Below, one piece after another: positions 1 through 5,452 of a DNA stretch of 7,527 nucleotides. How positions within the stretch are numbered: the stretch's first letter is position 1; each line of letters opens with the position of its first letter. Location: assembly GCA_002386045.1 (NCBI GenBank), contig DGEQ01000150.1, positions 1 through 7,527 on the forward strand. Direction: 5' to 3'. Origin of the DNA: Hungateiclostridiaceae bacterium UBA3922. GTDB taxonomy: Bacteria; Bacillota; Clostridia; Acetivibrionales; DTU013. The position numbers and the translations under genes were made by a program. The notes beneath the pieces are model-generated. The model had not been told where the DNA came from. It made no database searches and saw nothing but the letters and a program-made list of their open reading frames with translations.

Positions 1-2
1 TT

Positions 3-650
3 ACATACCGTGAAATGCGTGAGCTTTCCTACGCAGGATTCACGGTGCTGCAGGAAGAAGCGCTTGTCCCGGTTTTCAAAAAGGGCATCCCCGTAAGGAT
101 CAAGAACACGAACAACCCGTCGGCCCCCGGGACTACCATCGTGAAGGAACGCCACAACATCACGGAGCCTGTCGTGGGCATCGCCGGCGACGCCGGGTTC
201 TGCTTCATTTACGTGGGAAAATACCTGATGAACCGCGAGATAGGCTTCGGCCGCAAGCTGCTCCAGATCCTGGAAGAGGAGCATATCCCCTTCGAGCACA
301 TGCCGTCAGGTATCGATAACGTTACGATCATACTGAAACAGGTCCACCTGACCGAGGAAAAGGAAAAACGGATAGTCGAACGTATCATCAAGGAACTGGA
401 AGTCGACGACATCTCGGTACAGCGGAACCTCGCCCTCGTCATGATCGTGGGTGAAGGCATGCGAAGCACGGTCGGCATTACTGCACGTGCCTCCGGGGCA
501 CTGGCGAGGGAGAACATCAACCTGGACATGATAACCCAGGGTCCGTCTGAGGTCAGTATGATCTTCGGCATTAAGGATTACGAGAAAGACAGGGCGATAA
601 AGGCGCTGTACAATGAGTTCTTCAGAAAGAAGGAAGTTACTGCAGGGTAA
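3..650 (+). CDS. lysC: Aspartate kinase, C-terminal half (5' end cut off by window edge)
   Basis: Aspartate kinase phosphorylates L-aspartate with ATP, the first step toward lysine, threonine and methionine, in the cytosol. The frame is open from the first complete codon (TYREMRELSYAGF...), with no start in the window, so the N-terminal kinase core is missing. About 215 residues remain of a protein that is usually about 440-460. Counting from the Met at position 15, residues 1-40 finish the catalytic domain (MRELSYAGF, then IPVRIKNTNNP and PGT). Two ACT regulatory domains follow: about 53-108 (VVGIAGDAGF, YLMNREIGFGRK, FEHMPSGID) and about 139-203 (IVGEGM, GITARAS, TQGPSEVSM). From memory these match the Bacillus YclM (aspartokinase III) type best, so feedback control by lysine and/or threonine is likely. 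It ends in TAA and converges on the TVP38-type gene. The family is certain; the lysC symbol is the generic one, and the paralogue type is inferred. Confidence 0.93.
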   Translation, partial: TYREMRELSYAGFTVLQEEALVPVFKKGIPVRIKNTNNPSAPGTTIVKERHNITEPVVGIAGDAGFCFIYVGKYLMNREIGFGRKLLQILEEEHIPFEHMPSGIDNVTIILKQVHLTEEKEKRIVERIIKELEVDDISVQRNLALVMIVGEGMRSTVGITARASGALARENINLDMITQGPSEVSMIFGIKDYEKDRAIKALYNEFFRKKEVTAG

Positions 651-828
651 GCGGTTCCTCAGAAAACAGTAAGCGGCAGGCAGACGCCGTGCATGCGCCG
701 GATCAAGGGAAGCAGGATATGCAAAGGCGGGCATGGCAGCAAGAAGCTAAATGGAAATCCGCTAAAAGCAGGGCAATGCGCCGAGCAGCGAGTAATATGC
801 ACAACCATACCGATTCAAGGCAGAACAC

Positions 829-866
829 GGCCGGTGTAGCGATACGCCGGCCATTTCAGTTTTTCA
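829..866 (+). terminator. Terminator-like hairpin with GNRA-type loop
   Basis: GGCCGGTGTA (829-838) pairs with TACGCCGGCC (843-852) over ten base pairs, including one G-U wobble, and closes a GCGA tetraloop. A run of five T residues follows on the + strand after a 7-8 base gap (ATTTCAGTTTTT). The opposite strand has no T run, so the direction fits the aspartate kinase transcript. The hairpin is about 180 bp past the stop codon and the T run is offset, so this is a plausible but not textbook intrinsic terminator. The palindrome GCCGGC occurs again at 867-872 and allows an alternative fold. Confidence 0.42.
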
Positions 867-871
867 GCCGG

Positions 872-1005
872 CTTTTGGTTGCCGGGCAGTTCGCTGCAGG
901 CATTCGGTTGCAGTCAGTTTACTGTCGAACTTCAGTTGCCAGGCAATATAATGTCGACTTTTGGTTGCCGGACAGTTTATCGTTGACCTTCGTTGCCGGG
1001 CAGCC
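872..1005. repeat. Five-copy degenerate tandem repeat, 28/29-bp period
   Basis: The core GTTGC recurs at 878, 907, 935, 964 and 992, giving spacings of 29, 28, 29 and 28 bp. The best-matching units, starting near 873 and 960, share CTTTTGGTTGCCGG and then CAGTT. The other units keep CTTC-GTTGCC-GGCA with substitutions. Units abut without unique spacers, so this is an eroded minisatellite rather than a CRISPR array. The period is not a multiple of three, so it does not encode a repeated peptide. Confidence 0.6.
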
Positions 1006-1180
1006 AAGTTTGCCTACCCTTAGCGATCCTGCATGGCTTTCCTCGATCCTCTGCAATCTTTCGTAAACCTCCGAAACCGCAATAACCATCTGCCGTCTAT
1101 TGAAGGACATTGAAATTTTCTGATCCAGGTTTCGAAATTTCCAATTCCCAGGCATCTAACATATCTTTCGGGAATCTATC

Positions 1181-1269
1181 ATGAAAACCTTTCATGAAAG
1201 CCCTTTATGAGTCTTTTATGAAAGTCTTTTGTGAAAGTCCTTTATGGAAGTCCTTTATGGACACCTCCC
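1181..1269. repeat. Seven-copy 13-bp tandem repeat
   Basis: Units start at 1181, 1194, 1207, 1218, 1231, 1244 and 1257, with consensus ATGAAAGTCCTTT. The third copy has lost two bases (ATGAGTCTTTT) and the last has diverged (ATGGACACCTCCC). Each unit carries AAAG followed by CTTT, so single units can form small hairpins on either strand. CTTTCATGAAAG at 1189-1200 is a perfect 12-bp palindrome. The array begins about 45 bp beyond the stop of the minus-strand TVP38-type gene and would lie in its 3' untranslated RNA. Confidence 0.85.
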
Positions 1270-1313
1270 AGTAACAGCTTTAAGAAATCTTGCGCGATCC
1301 TCCGTAATCCGGA

Positions 1314-2291
1314 TCATGACCGGGTATTTCCGCCGCTGTCAGGTTCCCCGTCCTTCTTTATCAACCTGTGTGCCCAGTCGATTATCCGGTCCCTGAATAA
1401 AACGCCTGCGAAGAACAGGATACAGGCAGCAACCGATACGGCAATCACAATGCCGTAGTTGCCCAGTTGTGTGTTGTGTCCGATAAATGAAGAGCCCAGT
1501 AAAGCCGGGAGCCTTCCGATGGTTATTATCACGAAGAACCTGAACGGCCTTACGGGGGTCAGCCCGGCGATATATGTGAGTATGTCCTTGGGGATGCCGG
1601 GTATCAGGAACAATATGAACATGGCCGCTTCAGATTTGCTGCTGTTGAGCATGAAACTGAACTTCTCAAGCTGTTTTGGCGAAACAAGCAGCTTCACCAG
1701 CGGATAGCCGAGCAGGCGCGCCGCATAGAACACGATCACGGAACCGATCACGATGCCGGCCAGAGAGTATACGGTGCCGAAAAACGTTCCGTACAAATAG
1801 CCTCCGGCCAACTGTGTAAATTCACCGGGAATCGCAGCGATAACGACCTGCAGCACCTGTATCCCGATGAATATGATAACTCCTTTCCAGCCGAATGAAT
1901 TGAGCCATTCCCTCAGTTCATCAGGTTTCCTGGCGAGTTCGGTCAGCCTCGGACCCAGCCTGATCCCGGCATAGGTTACCGCGGCTATAAACACTGCTGT
2001 CAGGACGATGTAAACTGCTGCTTTCCGTTTGTTTTCGCCTGTTCCGATGTTTTCTTTTCTGCCAGGCCTGACATTTCCATCCCCGTCAGACCTGATATTT
2101 CGTTTCCATCCAGGCCTGGCATTCTCTTTCCTGTCAGCCCTGGTATTGCCCGTGCCGTCAAACCTGGTATTCCCCGTTCCGTCAGACTTGGTATTTCTTA
2201 CTCTGCCGGATCGGGTAGTCCCCGTTCCGTCAGGCCGGGTATTTCTCCTTTCTCCAGGCCTGATATTTCCTGTTGAACTTTCGTTTCCCAT
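1314..2291 (-). CDS. TVP38/TMEM64 (DedA/VTT-domain) membrane protein with octapeptide-repeat N-terminus
   Basis: This is a multi-pass inner-membrane protein of the VTT superfamily. DedA relatives are linked to membrane homeostasis and lipid flipping, but the role of bacterial TVP38-type members is not settled. From the ATG at 2291 it has 325 residues. Residues 9-88 are a hydrophilic, Arg/Gly/Asn-rich array of ten octapeptides. A first membrane segment covers about 93-112. The VTT core runs from about 138 to 300, with IPGEFTQLAGGYLYG (about 154-168), FLIPGIPKDILTYIAGLTP (about 228-246) and GRLPALLGSSFIG (about 259-271), all family hallmarks. The C-terminus is a short charged tail. The usual family length is about 200-240 residues, and the excess is the repeat. 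An upstream TTG (2297) and GTG (2294) are in frame. I chose ATG because GGGA sits 7 bases before it, though this is a weak site. The gene lies 400 bp downstream of parC on the same strand; co-transcription is uncertain. Confidence 0.88.
   Translation of the reverse strand: MGNESSTGNIRPGERRNTRPDGTGTTRSGRVRNTKSDGTGNTRFDGTGNTRADRKENARPGWKRNIRSDGDGNVRPGRKENIGTGENKRKAAVYIVLTAVFIAAVTYAGIRLGPRLTELARKPDELREWLNSFGWKGVIIFIGIQVLQVVIAAIPGEFTQLAGGYLYGTFFGTVYSLAGIVIGSVIVFYAARLLGYPLVKLLVSPKQLEKFSFMLNSSKSEAAMFILFLIPGIPKDILTYIAGLTPVRPFRFFVIITIGRLPALLGSSFIGHNTQLGNYGIVIAVSVAACILFFAGVLFRDRIIDWAHRLIKKDGEPDSGGNTRS
2028..2267 (-). repeat. Ten-copy 24-bp tandem repeat encoding octapeptides inside the TVP38-type gene
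   Basis: The 240-bp block is ten in-frame units of 24 bp. The translated copies in order are NIRPGERR, NTRPDGTG, TTRSGRVR, NTKSDGTG, NTRFDGTG, NTRADRKE, NARPGWKR, NIRSDGDG, NVRPGRKE and NIGTGENK. The consensus is N-T/I-R-x-D/G-G/R-x-G/R/E. On the + strand the unit reads approximately GGTATTTCCCGT followed by TCCGTCAGACCT. The first five copies are closest to one another. No copy carries a frameshift. The segment is strongly basic with no hydrophobic stretch, so it should be disordered and, by the positive-inside rule, cytoplasmic. Confidence 0.92.
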
Positions 2292-2297
2292 CACCAA

Positions 2298-2700
2298 ATC
2301 CCAAACCAGTCACTTTATTTACATTCGACTTATTGCATCTGCTGCCGGGAAGCCCCGTTTGATGCGCTGTCCGTAAGGTTCATTTTCCTGCAGCGTTGTG
2401 CTGTGCCAATATATTAGACCGCGAATATCCTCCTGTCAATATTATGCCCCTGTCCTCAGATCCCAGTCCTTTGACGTTTATCCGCAAATGCCGGGCTCCT
2501 GCCGTTTTTCCGCAATCGACGGACGCATGTTACAAATCAGCTGCTGTCGGCGTCATACCAGGCTTCCGCCGGTCTTTTGCCACTGTTTAGCTGCCGCCGT
2601 AATACCGTTTATCTGCCGGCCTTTTTCTACGGGTCAACTGCTGACGCCCTTATACCGGATAGCCGCAGCCGGCGGCACTGTGCCGCTTATGCGACCAAGA
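2298..2700. other. Gene-free stretch between parC and the TVP38-type gene
   Basis: No supported gene is seen in these 400 bp. Downstream of the parC stop on the minus strand lies a perfect short stem, GCGGCA with loop CAG and TGCCGC (2672-2686), without a following T run, so it is weak as a terminator. Nearer 2540-2685 are degenerate ~48-bp repeats. A promoter for the TVP38-type gene should lie around 2300-2420, but I see no good -35/-10 pair there. Confidence 0.55.
2539..2685. repeat. Possible three-copy degenerate ~48-bp repeat
   Basis: Three adjacent stretches start with AGCTGCTG (2539), AGCTGCCG (2589) and AACTGCTG (2636). Each then has an ATACC core (2555, 2602, 2652; spacings 47 and 50) followed by a CCGCCGG/TGCCGG/CAGCCGG block. 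Substitutions and small indels are many, so this is the least certain of the repeat arrays. Confidence 0.33.
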
Positions 2701-4887
2701 TCATGTGCAGTCTATCCTGATCTGCCTGTCTTCAAAGTCTTCTGCCCTTAAATAACATCCGATAGCAGGGATGCTCTTCGTGCGGTAGTAATCGGGATTC
2801 TTGATCCCTGATTCCTCGAGTGTCTTCACCGCGCACATCCTGCTCCCTTTCTTCGATTTCAGGACCTGGACCCCCTGGGAATCCCGCGTGGTCTTGGGGT
2901 TGATGGACGCAGTGCTGAATACCAGCACCTTGTTTATGCTGCTGTAAGCGACAAGGTCGGTGTCCTCTGCCAGGTACCTTATGTCAATAAGCGGCGAAAG
3001 GTCCGAATAGGCATTGGCAAGCTTTCTCCTGTTGGTCTTTGTAGCATAGCTCTCCAGCGTTATCTTGGCGCATTTGCCGTTTTCAAACGAAAACAGCATC
3101 CAGCCGGAGTAATCGTCCGTCGCCGTCATATAGATTATTCTTTCATCCTCTTCGAGCTGAAGCAGGTTTGTAAGGTATTCGCCCAGCGAACTCGCCTTGC
3201 AGTCCGGTATATCGTATATGCGCATCTTGTACACCGTGCGTCTGTTCGAAAACAGGAGCAGTTCTGCCTTGTTGTGGGTCTCGAGTTCCTGTATGATGAC
3301 GTCGTCTTCCTTGAGCTTTTGCTCGGGATTGGACCGCAGCGAAACAAGCGGGATCTTCTTGATGTAGTTCTGCTCCGTCAGGAACAGCTTGAGGTTGTAA
3401 TCCTCTACCATGTGCTCCTGTGTTATTTCCTCGATGCTCGTCTCACAGATGATTTCCGTCCGCCTTGGCTGCGCGTATTTCTTCGCCACTTCGCCGAGTT
3501 GCTTTATTATGATCTGCCTGATCCTCTTCTCGCTGGCATAGATATCCTTGAGGTCGGCGATCTCCTTTTGCAGCGTTTCCACTTCGCCGACCCTGTCCAG
3601 GATATATTCGCGGTTCAGGTTCCTTAGCTTGATCTCAGCTATGAATTCAGCCTGCAGCTTGTCAATGCCGAAACCTTCCATGAGGTTGGGGATGACCTGC
3701 TCGTCGTTTTCAGTGTTTCTTATGATCGCGATCGCCTTGTCTATGTCCAGCAGGATCTTGCGCAGGCCGAGCAACAGGTGCAGCTTGGCTTCCTTCTTTT
3801 CTATATCGAACTGCGTCTGCCTCTTAATGCAGTTGATCCTGAATGTGACCCACTCCTTAAGGATCGATCTGATGCCCATTACACGGGGGGTGCCATTGAT
3901 TAGGATGTTGAAATTACAGCTGAAGGAATCCTCAAGCGGGGTCAGCTTGTAAAGCCTGTTCATGATGGCGTCCGCGTCGGCGCTCTTCCTGATATCCAGC
4001 GTGATCTTCAGCCCGTCCAAATCGGTTTCGTCGCGGACGTCCGTGATGTCCTTTATCCTGCCGTTTTTGACAAGCCCTGCTATGGCGTCGATTATCGCTT
4101 CCGTTGTCGTCGTGTAAGGTATTTCATATATTTCGATGCAACTGTTTTTCTTGTCGTAATTGTATTTTGCCCTGACCCTGAAACTGCCCCGGCCCGTTTC
4201 ATAGATTTCTCTCATGGTCTTCTCATTGTATATGAGGGCTCCGCCGGTCGAAAAGTCCGGGGCCTTGATATACTCGAGCAGATCCACGTTCTCATCCTTT
4301 ATGTAGGCGATCGTTGCCTCGCACACCTCTTTGAGGTTGAAGCTGCATAGGTTACTGGCCATACCGACGGCAATGCCCTGGTTCGCATTCACGAGGACGG
4401 TGGGGAAAGTCGCCGGCAGCAGCGTCGGCTCCTTCATCGTACTGTCGTAATTATCGACGAAGTCGACAGCATTCTTGTCCATGTCCCGGAACAACTCTTC
4501 GCAGATCTTCTCCAGCCTGACCTCCGTATAACGCGGGGCAGCGAACTGCATGTCCCTGGAATACTGGCGACCCATATTGCCTTTCGAGTCGATATACGGG
4601 TGCAGCAGCGCACCGTTGCCCCTGGTCAGCCTGACCAGTGTCTCGTAAATGGCCATGTCGCCGTGCGGATTCAGCTTCATCGTCTGGCCTACGACGTTTG
4701 CCGATTTGGTGCGGTTGCCCGTCAGGAGCCCCATTTTGTACATGGTATACAGCAGCTTCCTGTGGGAAGGCTTAAAGCCGTCGATCTCCGGGATCGCGCG
4801 CGAGACGATGACGCTCATCGCATACGGCATATAGTTTTTTTCCAGTGTTTCCGGTATCTTTTGGATAATCAGGTTCTTGTCCGACAT
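2701..4887 (-). CDS. parC: Type II DNA topoisomerase subunit A (topoisomerase IV ParC-like)
   Basis: This subunit breaks and rejoins DNA in an A2B2 type II topoisomerase with the neighbouring ParE. It has 728 residues. The winged-helix/CAP region spans about 25-180 and includes NPHGD (73-77). The catalytic tyrosine is Tyr120 in AAPRYTEVRL, preceded by Arg119. The DNA-bending isoleucine is Ile172 in NQGIAVGMAS. Tower and coiled-coil segments cover about 345-475. The C-terminal region (about 495-715) shows roughly four beta-pinwheel-like repeats, e.g. LKLFLTEQNYIKKIPL and AELLLFSNRRTVYKM. No QRRGGKG-like GyrA box is present, which argues against gyrase-type supercoiling and for a decatenase/relaxase. 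Met78 occupies the position of the quinolone-contact Ser83 of E. coli GyrA, with Glu82 at Asp87. The ATG at 4887 has a strong ribosome binding site. The gene is downstream of parE on the same strand, separated by an inserted element. Many databases would label it 'DNA gyrase/topoisomerase IV subunit A'. Confidence 0.93.
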   Translation of the reverse strand: MSDKNLIIQKIPETLEKNYMPYAMSVIVSRAIPEIDGFKPSHRKLLYTMYKMGLLTGNRTKSANVVGQTMKLNPHGDMAIYETLVRLTRGNGALLHPYIDSKGNMGRQYSRDMQFAAPRYTEVRLEKICEELFRDMDKNAVDFVDNYDSTMKEPTLLPATFPTVLVNANQGIAVGMASNLCSFNLKEVCEATIAYIKDENVDLLEYIKAPDFSTGGALIYNEKTMREIYETGRGSFRVRAKYNYDKKNSCIEIYEIPYTTTTEAIIDAIAGLVKNGRIKDITDVRDETDLDGLKITLDIRKSADADAIMNRLYKLTPLEDSFSCNFNILINGTPRVMGIRSILKEWVTFRINCIKRQTQFDIEKKEAKLHLLLGLRKILLDIDKAIAIIRNTENDEQVIPNLMEGFGIDKLQAEFIAEIKLRNLNREYILDRVGEVETLQKEIADLKDIYASEKRIRQIIIKQLGEVAKKYAQPRRTEIICETSIEEITQEHMVEDYNLKLFLTEQNYIKKIPLVSLRSNPEQKLKEDDVIIQELETHNKAELLLFSNRRTVYKMRIYDIPDCKASSLGEYLTNLLQLEEDERIIYMTATDDYSGWMLFSFENGKCAKITLESYATKTNRRKLANAYSDLSPLIDIRYLAEDTDLVAYSSINKVLVFSTASINPKTTRDSQGVQVLKSKKGSRMCAVKTLEESGIKNPDYYRTKSIPAIGCYLRAEDFEDRQIRIDCT

Positions 4888-4894
4888 AACAGCA

Positions 4895-4902
4895 CCTTTC
4901 CT
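4895..4902 (-). promoter_or_regulatory. parC ribosome binding site
   Basis: AGGAAAGG lies 7 bases before the parC ATG and confirms that start. It sits between the gene and the left end of the inserted element (4914), so parC kept its own translation signal. Confidence 0.8.
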
Positions 4903-4913
4903 GCAATAATATA

Positions 4914-4943
4914 GCGGGGACGGTTCTCACCTTTTTATCATTT
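4914..4943 (+). repeat. Left terminal inverted repeat
   Basis: It begins GCGGGGACGGTTCTCACC and ends TTTTTATCATTT. It matches the right end in 28 of 30 positions, the differences being G/A and C/T transitions. Confidence 0.85.
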
Positions 4944-4954
4944 GTTTGATTATT

Positions 4955-5128
4955 TTATTGAACATTTAGTTGATAATCCAGCTCATCAGCTAATTCTTCT
5001 GTTGATTGCTCAAACGGGTACCCGGCCCATTTCCGTTGGCCGCTCATACGACCGGGAAGTTCACCTCGGTTTTTCCATCGCCTAGCATGTAAATACCTGG
5101 GGAAGGTAAAATTCAGGGGGACAGTTCT
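4955..5128 (-). pseudogene. Possible protein-coding remnant inside the element
   Basis: A 57-codon minus-strand frame opens right after a TGA within the internal end copy and stops at 4955. It reads through FPRYLHARRWKNRGELPGRM and then SGQRKWAGYPFEQSTEELAD-ELDYQLNVQ. The composition is protein-like, with mixed charged and aromatic residues and an acidic, helix-like tail, but there is no ribosome binding site. The only ATG is halfway along, at MSGQRKWAG. A frame this long can arise by chance. I do not recognise the family; it may be the tail of a gene picked up by the element or an ancestral coding segment. Confidence 0.2.
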
Positions 5129-5137
5129 CAACTTTTT
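5117..5137 (+). repeat. Internal copy of the element end
   Basis: GGGGACAGTTCTCAACTTTTT matches the first 21 positions of the left end (from 4916) with two differences. After this it diverges (GACACATTT against ATCATTT). It has the same orientation as the left end and is inverted relative to the right end. Confidence 0.8.
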
Positions 5138-5421
5138 GACACATTTACCGGCAAACTGTTAACTGGTGCCGACAGGTACCGTGCAACGCAGGCTAAACGA
5201 ACCAGTGATCCGTCTGTCTGCCAGGATGACCCGGTTGGCCGCCGGTTACTTCGGTCGGTGCAAATCCGGCTTTCATCCCGCATCAGCGCTTTCCCTAATC
5301 AGTGCATCCCATCACGGTCAACAACTCGCTCCACAACCTGTCGATGCCTGCCGGCAATTGTTGTTCTGCAATCCACGCAGAGCCGTAAGAGGGTATTGAC
5401 GAATTATTACATCTAGCCTCA

Positions 5422-5451
5422 AAATGATAAAAAAGTGAGAACTGTCCCCGC
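5422..5451 (-). repeat. Right terminal inverted repeat
   Basis: Read on the minus strand it begins GCGGGGACAGTTCTCAC and ends TTTTTTATCATTT. It lies immediately downstream of the parE TGA codon (5453-5455). Confidence 0.85.
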
Positions 5452-5452
5452 A

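Larger units (their letters stand above)
651..1313. other. Gene-free stretch between convergent genes
   Basis: No convincing gene lies between the aspartate kinase stop and the end of the minus-strand TVP38-type gene. The region holds a terminator-like hairpin (829-852), a five-copy degenerate repeat (872-1005) and a 13-bp tandem array (1181-1269). Open frames here are short, lack ribosome binding sites and run through the repeats. Two short minus-strand frames, 919-1155 and about 1254-1316, have protein-like wording but no recognisable family. They could be eroded remnants. Confidence 0.6.
4914..5451. mobile_element. Small non-autonomous element (MITE-like) between parE and parC
   Basis: About 538 bp are bounded by inverted repeats. 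The left end (4914-4943) and the reverse complement of the right end (5422-5451) both read GCGGGGAC-R-GTTCTCAC-Y-TTTTTATCATTT, with only two differences over 30 bp. The outer GC is self-complementary and could instead be a 2-bp target duplication. No transposase frame is inside, so mobility would depend on an enzyme elsewhere. A third copy of the end sequence (5117-5137) lies inside in the same orientation as the left end. This suggests a nested element of about 333 bp (5117-5449), or a composite or decayed structure. The right end is 1-3 bp from the parE stop, and the left end is about 12 bp from the parC ribosome binding site. I do not recognise the family by name. Confidence 0.72.

Noticed and set aside
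872..1005. CRISPR array
   Set aside because: The 28/29-bp period resembles a CRISPR repeat length, but units abut with no unique spacers, are strongly diverged, and no cas gene is nearby.
919..1155. Minus-strand frame of 78 codons (inner start at 1110, MSFNRRQMVIAVSEVYERL...)
   Set aside because: The middle reads like protein, but there is no good ribosome binding site and no recognised family. The C-terminal third is just translation of the 28/29-bp repeat. At most an eroded remnant.
2029..2376. Plus-strand 115-codon frame of Phe/Pro/Ser/Val-rich octapeptides
   Set aside because: It is the antisense reading of the in-frame 24-bp repeat of the TVP38-type gene; periodicity keeps it free of stops.
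2672..2686. Intrinsic terminator of parC (GCGGCA-CAG-TGCCGC)
   Set aside because: The stem is perfect but only six pairs long and is followed on the minus strand by a GC-rich sequence, not a T run.
2398..2751. Plus-strand 117-codon frame overlapping the parC 3' end
   Set aside because: Antisense to parC in part, Cys/Pro/Arg-rich composition, and no ribosome binding site.
5166..5399. Plus-strand frame of 77 codons inside the inserted element
   Set aside because: No ribosome binding site, no recognisable motif, and rich in Arg/Ala/Ser/Gln as expected of a chance frame in GC-rich noncoding DNA.
5295..5420. Minus-strand open stretch (IPSYGSAWIAEQQLPAG...) in the right half of the element
   Set aside because: It has no start codon or ribosome binding site and ends after about 42 codons; too short to distinguish from chance.
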